A stretch of 64,000 nt of DNA from JAMHWF01 sp964371405 (GTDB lineage: Bacteria; Pseudomonadota; Gammaproteobacteria; Burkholderiales; Burkholderiaceae_C): contig CAYJLV010000007.1 of the NCBI GenBank assembly GCA_964371405.1, positions 62,001 through 126,000 of the forward strand. Reading direction: 5' to 3'. The position numbers and the translations under genes are program-made. A model generated the notes under the pieces. The model worked only from the letters and a program-made list of their open reading frames with translations. It was not told where the DNA came from and ran no database searches. Positions 8,590 to 19,100 of this stretch are shown in pieces. Positions within the stretch are counted from its first letter, which is position 1, and every line of letters starts with the position of its first letter.

Positions 8590-8985
8590 ATGCACAAAGC
8601 ACTGCTTCCCGCCGGCTGGCGCCGTCCCAAGGGCTACGCCAATGGTGTCGTCGCGCGCGGCCTCACCATCCACGTCGCCGGCATGGTCGGCTGGGACGCC
8701 GAAGAGAAGTTCCGCACCGACGACCTCGCCGGCCAGGCGCGCCAGGCGCTCGCCAACATCGTCGCCGTGCTCGAAGCCGGCGGCGCGAAGCCGCAGCACA
8801 TCGTGCGCATGACGTGGTACCTGGGCGATGCCGCCGAATACAACGCCGCCCTTCCGCAGATCGGCCAGGCGTTCCGCGACCTGATCGGCCACTTCGACAT
8901 CGCGATGACGGCCGTGCAGGTCGCCGGCTTCGTCGAGGAAGGCGCCAAGGTGGAAATCGAGGTCACGGCCGTCGTGCCCGACTGA
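8590..8985 (+). CDS. Rid-family protein lacking the archetypal arginine
   Basis: 131 residues of the RidA/YjgF/YER057c family, ending in the family pattern VEIEVTAVV. Archetypal RidA has an Arg in the sequence ARLP before this motif, needed for imine/enamine deaminase activity. Here the equivalent position reads AGFVEEGA, so the Arg is absent and the protein looks like one of the Rid4-7 type subfamilies. It closes the aryl-CoA operon, 11 bases after the thioesterase. In a 2-aminobenzoate pathway an enamine intermediate is expected, which would give such a protein an obvious target, but the missing Arg argues against simple deaminase chemistry. Confidence 0.85.
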   Translation: MHKALLPAGWRRPKGYANGVVARGLTIHVAGMVGWDAEEKFRTDDLAGQARQALANIVAVLEAGGAKPQHIVRMTWYLGDAAEYNAALPQIGQAFRDLIGHFDIAMTAVQVAGFVEEGAKVEIEVTAVVPD

Positions 8986-9007
8986 GCAAGGACTGACGCC
9001 ACCCCGC

Positions 9008-9208
9008 TCACGCCATCGGCGTGGGCATCTGCGGCGGCTCACGCACCGGCACGCCCGGGTTTTCGGGCGGCGTCGGATCGTCGATCTCGGGCGGCAGGTC
9101 GTCCGGCGGACCGGGTGGCGGCGGTGTCGGCGGATCGCCGCGCCGCGGCCCCGGTACGGGCGGTGTCGGAGGCGCGCCGTGGAGGTGGTGATGGGGCAGC
9201 AGGTTCAT
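9008..9208 (-). CDS. Small proline-rich protein of unknown function
   Basis: 66 residues if started at the ATG at 9208; an in-frame ATG at 9226 would add six. After an N-terminal LLPHHHLHG the protein is almost wholly Pro, Asp and Glu, with segments such as PPEIDDPTPP and PVREPP. No membrane segment or catalytic motif is visible. It is convergent with the Rid gene. The strongly biased composition and intact frame make it a plausible real small protein, but I do not recognise a function. Confidence 0.45.
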   Translation of the reverse strand: MNLLPHHHLHGAPPTPPVPGPRRGDPPTPPPPGPPDDLPPEIDDPTPPENPGVPVREPPQMPTPMA

Positions 9209-9658
9209 CCATCGACCGAGGCACATGCCGTGCCCGCCCGCCTCTCACATCGCAGGACGGAGCGCCGCATCGCGGCCGCGTGCAAGCACGTCGCGGACGT
9301 GCTAGCCTGAAGCTGCTTGCAAGATCAACTCGACAAGTTTGCGGAACGCAGGCGCGTCGATTGAGCCTAAGCAGGCGGCCCCGGGGATTCATACCGTACC
9401 ACTCGTGTCATCTCCCTCCCTCACTTTTCGGGTGGAACGGCCCGGGGCCCTTTTTGAGTTGCCGAGCCGGCGCCGCGCACCGCTCACCTTCCAGCCCGAG
9501 CGCAAGCCGCCGACCTTGGCGCCGCACACGGTGACTCCGGAACTGACGCTCGAAACGGCGACCGACGACGCTCCGTTGTTGCCTGCTCCGAGCGGCACCG
9601 ATAGCTGAACTTGCAAGCGCCTGGCGTGGCCGAGGACGCCGGGTGCCCTGCTCCACTC

Positions 9659-9696
9659 ATGTCCCCCGGCCCGGCCTGCGGCCGAGCGGGGGACAT
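9659..9696. terminator. Long inverted repeat, possible bidirectional terminator
   Basis: The arms ATGTCCCCCG and CGGGGGACAT are perfectly complementary over 10 bp, and an inner GGCC-TGC-GGCC stem closes the loop. It lies about 60 bases past the end of the leftward rpoN gene. There is no T-run on either side, so factor-independent termination is uncertain; a dispersed genomic palindrome is the alternative. Confidence 0.4.
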
Positions 9697-9735
9697 GAAC
9701 GCAGCAGTACGCCCTGCCTGCCTGATCAGGGGCAT

Positions 9736-9750
9736 GCCTCGTCTCGAGGC
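9736..9750 (-). terminator. Short hairpin just after rpoN
   Basis: GCCTCG-TCT-CGAGGC forms a perfect 6-bp stem with a three-base loop, eight bases beyond the rpoN stop codon. No T-run follows on the minus strand, so this may only be a 3'-end-stabilising hairpin. Confidence 0.3.
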
Positions 9751-9757
9751 GGGCAAG

Positions 9758-11212
9758 TCAAGCGTGCCGCCGACGCCTCTCGACCGACTCGATGTGCAGC
9801 AACTGCCGGTACTTCGTGACCGTGCGCCGCGCGACGGCAAGGCCCTGGGTTGCGAGCTGGCGCGCAATCTCGGCGTCCGAGAGCGGCGCGTGCGGCTGCT
9901 CCGCTTCGATCATTTCCTTGATCAGGCCGCGGATCGCCGTACCGGAGAACTCGCCGCCGCTGGCGCTGACCATGGCGCGCGAGAAGAAGAACTTCAGCTC
10001 GAACACGCCGAGCGGCGTCGCCATGTACTTGTTGTTCGTCACGCGCGACACCGTCGATTCGTGCAGCCCGACTTCCTCGGCGATCTCGCACAGGCCCAGC
10101 GGCTTCATCGCCAGCGCGCCGTACTCGAAGAAGCGGTGCTGGCGGCGCAGGATCGCCTGCGACACGGCGAGGATCGTCGAGAAGCGCTGCTCCACGTTGC
10201 GCACCATCCAGCGCGCTTCCTGCAGGTGGGCCGCGAGCTCGTTGTTCTGCGACGAACGGTGGCGGTGGAACAGCTCGGCATAGACGCTGTTGAGACGCAC
10301 GCGCGGCACGATTGCCGGGTTCAGCGTCGCCGTCCATGTGCCGCGCAGCTTTCGCACGATGACGTCGGGAGTCACGTACTGCACCTGCTCCGAACTGCAG
10401 CGCCAGCCCGGGCGCGGATCGAGGCGGCGGATGCGCGCGCAGGCGGCCTCGACGTCGGCCGTCGCGACGACCAGGCGGCGTGCCAGGCCGGCCACGTCCT
10501 TCGCGGCCAGCAGTTCGAGGTGCTCGGCGAGGATGCGCCGCGCGATCCCGCGCTCGCGTTCGTCGGCGATCGCGGGCAACTGCAGCAGCAGGCACTCCTG
10601 CACGCTGCGCGCGGCGACGCCGGTCGGCTCGAGCGACTGCACTCGGCGCAGCGCGATCTGCAGTTCCTGGGCCGTGACCGCCGGCGTCAGGTCCGCCAGT
10701 TCGGCGATCTCGTCGAGGCTGCTGCGAAGATAGCCGTCGTCGTCGAGCGACTCGACGATGGCCTTGGCCAGCACCAGGTCGCGCAGCGACAGCGGCAGCA
10801 CGTTCAGTTGCCCGTGCAGGTGGTCGGCGAGCGAAGACTCGACGGCCATCGTGTCGAGGCCGCTGAAGTCGCCATCCTCGTTGCGGTGCGACGCACCTGG
10901 CGACCAGCTGTCGGACTGCCAGGCCTCGTGGGCGCCATCGGCGACGGCTGCGCTCTCGCCCGCCGCCGCGGCCTCGGGCGAGACGGGCGCCGACAGGGCC
11001 GCGTCGAGCCCGGCGTCGGCTTCGGGCGCCGGCGCCGAGCCGGGCTCCGGCGCCGACTCGTCGCCTTCGAGGAAAGGGTTGCGACCGAGCAGCTCGTGAA
11101 CCTCCTGCGCGAATTCGAGCGAGGACAACTGCAGCAGGCGCACGGCCTGTTGCAGTCGCGGCGACAGCGTGTGCTGCTGCCGGTGCTCGGCATGGATAGC
11201 GATCGTTCCCAT
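9758..11212 (-). CDS. rpoN: RNA polymerase sigma-54 factor (second-copy type)
   Basis: 484 residues. Region I is the Gln/Leu-rich start HRQQHTLSPRLQQAVRLLQL. An acidic, Ala-rich region II (about 50-120) follows, then the core-binding domain. The -24-contacting HTH is in LCEIAEEVGLHESTVSR, and the RpoN box ARRTVTKYR lies at 461-469. The chosen ATG at 11212 gives the canonical start; the open frame runs further upstream without homology. It is not flanked by the lptB, hpf or ptsN genes that usually surround housekeeping rpoN, and sits beside kinases and an NtrC-type activator, so it is probably a specialised paralogue. A -24/-12 element stands upstream of it, suggesting self-activation. Confidence 0.93.
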   Translation of the reverse strand: MGTIAIHAEHRQQHTLSPRLQQAVRLLQLSSLEFAQEVHELLGRNPFLEGDESAPEPGSAPAPEADAGLDAALSAPVSPEAAAAGESAAVADGAHEAWQSDSWSPGASHRNEDGDFSGLDTMAVESSLADHLHGQLNVLPLSLRDLVLAKAIVESLDDDGYLRSSLDEIAELADLTPAVTAQELQIALRRVQSLEPTGVAARSVQECLLLQLPAIADERERGIARRILAEHLELLAAKDVAGLARRLVVATADVEAACARIRRLDPRPGWRCSSEQVQYVTPDVIVRKLRGTWTATLNPAIVPRVRLNSVYAELFHRHRSSQNNELAAHLQEARWMVRNVEQRFSTILAVSQAILRRQHRFFEYGALAMKPLGLCEIAEEVGLHESTVSRVTNNKYMATPLGVFELKFFFSRAMVSASGGEFSGTAIRGLIKEMIEAEQPHAPLSDAEIARQLATQGLAVARRTVTKYRQLLHIESVERRRRHA

Positions 11213-11300
11213 CGGATGGTCCCCCACGATTGACTGGTGTTGCAGCGGTGGACCCGGCCGCAGCCCAACCGGCCGGCCCAAGCCGCACGGCACGGATACC

Positions 11301-11314
11301 GCAACGTCCGTGCC
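11301..11314 (-). promoter_or_regulatory. Sigma-54 promoter upstream of rpoN
   Basis: On the minus strand the element reads GGCACGGACGTTGC, an exact GGCACG-N4-TTGC match to the -24/-12 consensus with GG-N10-GC spacing. The predicted start lies near 11290, about 78 bases before the rpoN start codon. This implies positive autoregulation of the sigma factor. Confidence 0.65.
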
Positions 11315-11471
11315 GCAGTTCAGCTGCGCGCGTCCGTGCCCCTGCGTGGTGGCGCGGCTTCGGCGCTGCAGGCGAAGCGCCCACTCATCCCGCAACTCGG
11401 CAGCGGTTGCGGCGGGGACGCCGCTTGCCGGCAATTGCGGCAACAACGCCCGACGAGTGTCCGGCGACCGG

Positions 11472-12689
11472 CTAACGCGCGAGTTCGGCGCGCACGGCGG
11501 CGAGCAGCCGCTGCGACTCGATCGGCTTGGTTTCGACGCGCCGAAACCCCGCCGCGAGCGCCTGCTGTCGCGGCTCGTCGCCGGCATAGGCCGTCAGCGC
11601 GATCGCGGCCACGTCGCCGGCGCCGGCGCGCAAACGGCGCATGAACTCGAGACCGTTCATGCCGGGCATGCCGATGTCGCTGACGACGAGGTCGAAGCTG
11701 CCGTTTTCGGCCGCCGCCAGCGCCAGTTCGGCATTGTCAAACGCCTGCACGATCGCGCCGTGCTCGCGCAGCAGCAGGCTGGTCACCTCGAGCGTGTCGA
11801 CGTCGTCCTCGAGCAGCAGGATGCGCCGCCACGCGAGCGCCGGCGCCGTGGCGGCGCCAGCCGTCGTCACCCCGGTCGCCGCCCCGGCTGCCGGCGTGGC
11901 CGGAGCGCGCGGCGACGTGGGTTGCAGCGCCTGCGCAGCCTCGGCTGCCGGCAACTCGATGTGCGCCGTCGTGCCGAGGCCCGGCCCGGCGCTCGCGACG
12001 GCAACGCGCCCGCCATGCAGCTCGATCAGCCCGCGCGTCAATGCCAGGCCGATGCCGAGCCCGCCCGGGCGCGACGCCGCATCAGCGCGATGCAGGCCGT
12101 CGAACACGTGCGGCAGGTCGGCCGGCGCGATGCCGTCGCCGTCGTCGACGATCGAGATCCGCAGCAGCGCGCCGTCGCGCCCCGCGGCGACGCGCACCGT
12201 GCCGTTGAGCAGCGCGTGCTTCAGGGCGTTGTCGAGCAGATTCCCGAAAGCCTGCTTCAGGCGCGCCGCATCGCCGCGACAGTTCAGGCCGCCGGCCGCA
12301 ACGTCGCCGAGGTCGACCTCGATCCAGCGCGCGCGCGCCGCCGGCGCGAGGGCGTCGACCGCTTCGCCGAGCAACGCGGCGACGTCGCAGTCGGCGGCGT
12401 CGAGCCGCAGCGTATCGGCGTCGAGGCGGCTCAGATCGAGCAGTTCATCGACCAGCGACGACTGCGCGCGCACGTTGCGCGTGATCGCATCGGCGGCACG
12501 GCGCACCACGGCGTCATCGACGCTGCCGCGCGCGAGCAGCTGCGCCCAGCCGAGGATGGCATTGAGCGGCGTGCGCAGTTCATGGCTCAGGTCGGCAAGC
12601 AGGCCGGCGGAAAGCGGCGCGACGGTGCCGCGCGTGGCAGGGCTCGAATCCGCGCCGGCCTTGCGATCGCCGATGGGCTTCGGATCCAT
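11472..12689 (-). CDS. Hybrid histidine kinase (HisKA-HATPase-REC), soluble
   Basis: 405 residues without membrane segments or a recognised sensor domain. The phospho-acceptor helix carries LSHELRTPLNAILGW with His36. The ATPase domain shows the N box (FGNLLDNALKHA), DDGDGI and GGLGIGLAL. A C-terminal receiver domain (about 290-405) has the acceptor Asp in VVSDIGMPGMNG and the conserved Lys in VETKPI. With no input module it probably receives its signal through a partner protein. Its transcription unit starts at a sigma-54-type element. Confidence 0.9.
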   Translation of the reverse strand: MDPKPIGDRKAGADSSPATRGTVAPLSAGLLADLSHELRTPLNAILGWAQLLARGSVDDAVVRRAADAITRNVRAQSSLVDELLDLSRLDADTLRLDAADCDVAALLGEAVDALAPAARARWIEVDLGDVAAGGLNCRGDAARLKQAFGNLLDNALKHALLNGTVRVAAGRDGALLRISIVDDGDGIAPADLPHVFDGLHRADAASRPGGLGIGLALTRGLIELHGGRVAVASAGPGLGTTAHIELPAAEAAQALQPTSPRAPATPAAGAATGVTTAGAATAPALAWRRILLLEDDVDTLEVTSLLLREHGAIVQAFDNAELALAAAENGSFDLVVSDIGMPGMNGLEFMRRLRAGAGDVAAIALTAYAGDEPRQQALAAGFRRVETKPIESQRLLAAVRAELAR

Positions 12690-12722
12690 CGCTTCTCGTT
12701 TCGTTCGGTCGACGAGGTTGAG

Positions 12723-12736
12723 GCAAGCCGCGTGCC
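12723..12736 (-). promoter_or_regulatory. Sigma-54 promoter of the 405-residue hybrid kinase
   Basis: The minus strand reads GGCACGCGGCTTGC, again GGCACG-N4-TTGC with exact -24/-12 spacing. The predicted start near 12711 leaves a 22-base leader before the kinase ATG at 12689. Confidence 0.65.
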
Positions 12737-12763
12737 TCGGAGACGATGAAGACCCCGCGAGCA

Positions 12764-12777
12764 GGCACGGCGGTTGT
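12764..12777 (+). promoter_or_regulatory. Degenerate sigma-54 promoter for the DUF2383-like gene
   Basis: The plus strand reads GGCACGGCGGTTGT. The -24 half is perfect, while the -12 half ends GT instead of GC. Spacing to the GTG start at 12818 (about 33 bases from the predicted start site) matches the other units. It is back to back with the kinase promoter at 12723-12736. Confidence 0.4.
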
Positions 12778-12817
12778 CGGTTTTCGAGACGATTCCCCGC
12801 CGACGAAAGGACTGCGA

Positions 12818-13015
12818 GTGACGAACCCCACGACGATGAACGAAAGCCAGGTGATCGATCAGCTCAACGAACTGATCGAGAACTGCAAGGACGGTGCCCA
12901 GGGCTTTCGCACCTGCGCAGGGCACGCCCGCGCGCGCGAGCTGAAGCAGGTGCTCGACGAGCGCAGCGAGCAATGCGACGAGGCGGCGCTCGAACGCTGT
13001 CGCGATGCCGGTTGA
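12818..13015 (+). CDS. Short DUF2383/PA2169-like four-helix protein (C-terminally short)
   Basis: 65 residues from the GTG at 12818, which has AAAGG seven bases upstream; the longer frame from 12746 overlaps the promoter. The segment ESQVIDQLNELIENCKDG and the following Arg/Lys-rich helix ending LDERSEQC match the beginning of PA2169-family four-helix-bundle proteins (DUF2383), which are stress-induced and normally about 150 residues. Here the frame stops after the second helix and I see no continuation in the next 50 bases. It is therefore either a truncated remnant or a genuine two-helix variant. Confidence 0.6.
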   Translation: MTNPTTMNESQVIDQLNELIENCKDGAQGFRTCAGHARARELKQVLDERSEQCDEAALERCRDAG

Positions 13016-13066
13016 TACCGCGTTTGCGATCAAACAAGGAGAACCGTTCGAACGCAACCCCGGCGC

Positions 13067-13483
13067 TCAGTGAGCCGGTGCGGCGCGTGCTTTGGGCGCC
13101 GCGGCCGGCGCAAGCGCGGTCTGCTGCAGCAGCCATTCCGGTTCGGGCCGGGTGTCGTCGCCGATGACGACGACGCGGCCGGCATGTACAACGCCTGCGG
13201 CTGCCCGGCGCGCCGCCTCGGCGCGGTTGCCGACGCCGGGCTCGGCCGCGACGTAGTGCAGCCGCGGCGTGCCACCGCTCGGCGCCAGGGCATGCACGAC
13301 GCGGCTCGCCTCCTCATCGGCGGCGAAGTCGATGACGACGAGTTCCCAGCGCTGCGGCTCGCACCGAAGCGCCAGCAGGGCTGCGATGCAGGTGGCCAGC
13401 CGTTCGGCATCGCCGCCGGTGCACAAGGCGACGGTCAGACAGGCCGGCGCGGCTTCGAGCGGCGGATCCAGTGGCTCGTTCAT
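13067..13483 (-). CDS. Fragment-length GT2-like glycosyltransferase domain protein
   Basis: 138 residues. The sequence resembles the N-terminal nucleotide-sugar-binding half of family 2 glycosyltransferases: VALCTGGDAERLATCIAAL, then WELVVIDFAAD, then VVVIGDDTRPEPEWL, where the usual DDD/DxD-type motif sits. It stops right after this point, so the acceptor-binding half is absent. The start is the ATG at 13483, 43 bases after the acidic-protein gene on the same strand. Probably a remnant or an enzyme-dead binding domain; the weak similarity keeps confidence moderate. Confidence 0.55.
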   Translation of the reverse strand: MNEPLDPPLEAAPACLTVALCTGGDAERLATCIAALLALRCEPQRWELVVIDFAADEEASRVVHALAPSGGTPRLHYVAAEPGVGNRAEAARRAAAGVVHAGRVVVIGDDTRPEPEWLLQQTALAPAAAPKARAAPAH

Positions 13484-13526
13484 CGGCTGTCCGGGCTCGT
13501 GGCGCAAGCGTCGCCGTCGCCGCGCG

Positions 13527-13895
13527 TCAGCGCCACCGAGCGCCGGAGGGGTGTTCTTCCTTGCGCGGCGTTTCGTGGTCCTCGTCGTCCTCCTCGTCGT
13601 TGTCGTCTTCGTGCTCGCCGCCGTCGCGGCCGGCATCGCCACCTGCGTTGCGCCGCTCTCCGGTCTCGGCGGCATCGCTGTCGGCCGAAAGGCCTTCGGC
13701 CGAGGTCGGCGTGGCCGCGCGGTCGGCGCCGAGCACTGCGTCGATCGGCAGCGCCGGATCGCCGTCGTCGGCGGTGTCGAGGCCGGCGAGATCGCTGCCG
13801 CTGCCGGAACTGTCGCTAGGGGCGAGGCTGCCGGTGTCGCGCCCTGACGGGACGGCGGCTGCGCGGGCGGTGCCAATCAGGCTGCTGTATGCCAT
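13527..13895 (-). CDS. Acidic, probably disordered protein of unknown function
   Basis: 122 residues beginning MAYSSLIGTARAAA. The middle is Ser/Asp/Gly-rich, with repeated SDSSGSGSD-type and TADDGDPALP segments. The C-terminus is a run of Asp and Glu ending in a basic tail. No signal peptide or membrane segment. The ATG at 13895 is chosen rather than the upstream in-frame 13943 because a sigma-54 element ends 45 bases ahead of it and would overlap the longer version. I recognise no function; membership of the island's regulon suggests a stress role. Confidence 0.65.
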   Translation of the reverse strand: MAYSSLIGTARAAAVPSGRDTGSLAPSDSSGSGSDLAGLDTADDGDPALPIDAVLGADRAATPTSAEGLSADSDAAETGERRNAGGDAGRDGGEHEDDNDEEDDEDHETPRKEEHPSGARWR

Positions 13896-13939
13896 GGTGT
13901 CGTTCCTCCGGCCTGCTGTCGCAGGCGTCGCCATCACCG

Positions 13940-13953
13940 GCAAGCGCCGTGCC
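13940..13953 (-). promoter_or_regulatory. Sigma-54 promoter of the acidic-protein/GT2-fragment unit
   Basis: The minus strand reads GGCACGGCGCTTGC, a perfect -24/-12 element. The identical 14-mer occurs again at 23060-23073. The predicted start near 13928 gives a 33-base leader to the ATG at 13895. Confidence 0.65.
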
Positions 13954-14007
13954 GCGTCACGCCGAGGGACTTGCGCGAACCGCGCGACGGCGCCTTCGAA
14001 GGCTCGA

Positions 14008-16154
<2,147 letters not shown>

Positions 16155-16158
<4 letters not shown>

Positions 16159-19100
16159 CGAGGCAGCCATCCGCGCAGCACCGCCAGCAGGTGCGCAATG
16201 TCGACCGGCTTCGAGAGATAATCCCAGGCGCCGGCTTCGATGCACTTCTCGCGGTCGCCCTTCATCGCCTTGGCCGTCACGGCGACGATCGGCAGCTCCT
16301 TGCCGCGCGGCAGGCGGCGGATCTCGCGCGTCGTCGCGATGCCGTCCATCTCGGGCATCATGATGTCCATCAGCACGATGTCGATGGCCGGGTCGGTCTC
16401 GACGATGCGGATCGCTTCACGGCCGTTCTCGGCCGACACGACCGACATGCCCTGAGCGTCGAGCACGGTGGCCAGCGCGAAAATGTTGCGCATGTCGTCG
16501 TCGACGATCAACGCGCGGCGGCCTTCGAGCGAGCGCGCAGTGTCGTGCAGCGCCTCGACAGAGCGACGCCCGACGTCCGACATCGAAGCAACGCTGCGGT
16601 GCAGGAACAACGCCGTCGCGTCGACGATCTCATCGAGCGTGCGCGCCTCGCGCACGGCGAAACCGTGGCAGCCGCGCTTCCAGCGCGCCGCCGACTCGGA
16701 GTCGTTGTCGGGCAACAGCACGACGGGCAACTGGCGCGCCAGCGGCCGGGCCTCGAACGCGTCGACCAGGTCTTCGGGTCCGAACGCCGCGAGGCCGGCG
16801 TCGGCGACGACGGCGTCCAGTCTGCCCCGCGCCACCGCCTCGCGCGCTTCGTCGGCAGTCGCGCCGATGACGACTTCGGTGTCGGCGTCAAGGCAGGCGA
16901 CGAGTTCGTCGCGCAACGGCGATGCCGGCATCGCGACCAGCAGCCGGCGCTCGCGACGTTGTGCGAGCTGCCGAAGCTGCGTCAGCGCATCGTCGACGAG
17001 ATCGACGGACTGCAGCGGCTTGGCGAGGAAGCCGACCGCGCCGGCGGCGAGCGCGCGCTGGCGCGAGTCGTCGGTCGAGACGACGCAGACCGGAGTGTGG
17101 CGCGTCGACAGGTCCGCCTTCAGCCGCTCGAGGATGCGCCAGCCCTCCATGTCGGGCAGGACAATGTCGAGCGTGATGGCTGACGGCTGGTACTCGCGCG
17201 TCAGCGCCAGCGCGTCGGCGCCGTTCGCCGTCACCAGGCCCTTGAAGCCGGCGCGCCGCGCCGCTTCGAGCAGCATGCGGGCGAAGGCGAGGTCGTTCTC
17301 GACGATCAGCAGCACCTTGTCGTCGCCAGCGATGGCGCGGCGGTCGTCGTCCGCCACGTCGGCAACGGCCGCCTCCGCTTCGCCCGTCCCGTGCTCGAGC
17401 GGCATGCTGTCCGATCCTTGCCAGGGCGGCGCGCCGAACGGCTCGGCGCCTGCGGCTGCGCCGTCGCGTGCGACCGGCCCGCGCGCTGCGGCGCCCTCCT
17501 GCGCTGCGGCCGCGCCCTGCCGCCCGCTGCGCGGCGGGCTCCAGCTCTGCGGCAGGTATAGGGTGAACGCGCTGCCCTTGCCGGGTGCGCTGGTGAGGCG
17601 GATCTCGCCGCCGAGCAGTTGCGCCAGCTCGCGGCTGATCGCCAGGCCCAGGCCAGTGCCGCCGTACTTGCGCGAGGTCGAGCCGTCGGCCTGCTGGAAG
17701 GCCTCGAAGATGATCTGCTGCTTGTCGGGCGAGATGCCGATGCCGGTGTCGACGACCGAGAACGCGACCACCTGCAGGGCGCGGTTGAGGCTTTCGTGGT
17801 CGCTCGACCAGCCGCCGTCGGCGCTGGAGACGGCGAGCAAGACCTGCCCCTGTTGCGTGAACTTGAAGGCATTGGACAGCAGGTTCTTCAGGATCTGCTG
17901 CAGCCGCTTCACGTCGGTGACGATCGTCCTGGGCAACGGCTGCGCCGCCTGGATCGCAAAGCCGACCTGGCGCTGCTCGGCGACATGGCGGAAACTGCGC
18001 TCGACGGAGCGGTACAGGTCGTCGAGGCGCAACTCGCTCGCGTCGACGGCGACTGTGCCCGACTCGATCTTCGACAGGTCGAGGATGTCGTTGATCAGAT
18101 TGAGCAGATCGTTGCCCGACAGGTGGATCGTCCTGGCGAACTCGACCTGCCGCGGCGTCAGGTTGCCGCCGCCGTTCTTGCACAGCTGGTCCGACAGGAT
18201 CAGCAGGCTGTTGAGCGGCGTGCGAAGCTCGTGCGACATGTTCGCGAGGAACTCGCTCTTGTACTTGGAGGTGAGCGCGAGTTGGCCGGCCTTCTCTTCG
18301 AGCGCCTGGCGCGCCTGTTCGACCTCGCTGTTCTTGCGCTCGACCTCCTGGTTCTGGTGCGCCAGCAAGCGCGCCTTGTCCTGCAGCGCCTGGTTGGTCT
18401 GCTGCAGCTCCTGCTGGCGGTTCTGCAGCTCCTCGGCGAGCGACTGCGACTGCGTCAGCAGGTCCTCGGTGCGCATGTTGGCGGCGATCGTGTTGATCAC
18501 GATGCCGATCGACTCGGTGAGCTGTTCGAGGAAATCCTGGTGCGACGAGTTGAAGCGGTCGAGCGACGCCAGCTCGAGCACGCCGCGCACCTCGCCCTCG
18601 AACACGATCGGCAGCACCAGCACGTCGAACGCGGCGCACTCCGACAGGCCGCTGGCGACGCGGAACGCCTGACCCGGCACATTGGTCAGCAGGATCTTCT
18701 CGCGCTCGACGGCGCACTGGCCGACCAGCCCCTGGCCGAGCTCGATCTCCTTGCCGTGCACCGTCTGGCCGCCCGAGGCGTAGCTCGCCAACAGCTTGAG
18801 CCGCGCCAGGCCCGCGCTCGTCGTCAGCACGTAGAACTCGGCCTGCTGCGCGCCGACCACCGGCGCCAGCTCCGACAGGATCAGCTGGCCGACGGTGACC
18901 AGATCCTTCTGCCCCTGCAGCATGCGCGAGAACTTGGCCAGATTGGTCTTGAGCCAGTCCTGCTCCGTGTTCTTCTGCGTCGTGTCCTCGAGATTGCGGA
19001 TCATTTCGTTGATCGTGTCCTTGAGCACCGCAACCTCGCCGCGGGCCTCGACGGTGATCGAGCGCGTCAGGTCGCCCTGCGTCACGGCGGTCGCGACCTC

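Larger units (their letters stand above)
9227..9757. other. Sparse 530-base region with no clear gene
   Basis: No recognisable gene. Open frames exist on both strands over 9339-9608 (89 codons, plus) and 9389-9616 (75 codons, minus) and overlap each other. Neither has a recognisable domain or a strong ribosome site, so I do not call either. A large inverted repeat lies at 9659-9696 and a smaller one at 9736-9750 just beyond the rpoN stop. Confidence 0.5.

Noticed and set aside
9339..9616. Overlapping open frames of 89 (plus) and 75 (minus) codons
   Set aside because: No recognisable domain, no strong ribosome site, and they exclude each other; left uncalled.
11287..11303. Second GG-N10-GC match on the plus strand beside the rpoN promoter
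   Set aside because: It reads GGCACGGATACCGC: the -12 half lacks TT and no plus-strand gene follows.
13484..13876. Upstream extension of the GT2-like frame
   Set aside because: The extension is Arg/Thr/Pro-rich low complexity and is antiparallel-frame shadow of the acidic-protein gene; the ATG at 13483 is the sensible start.
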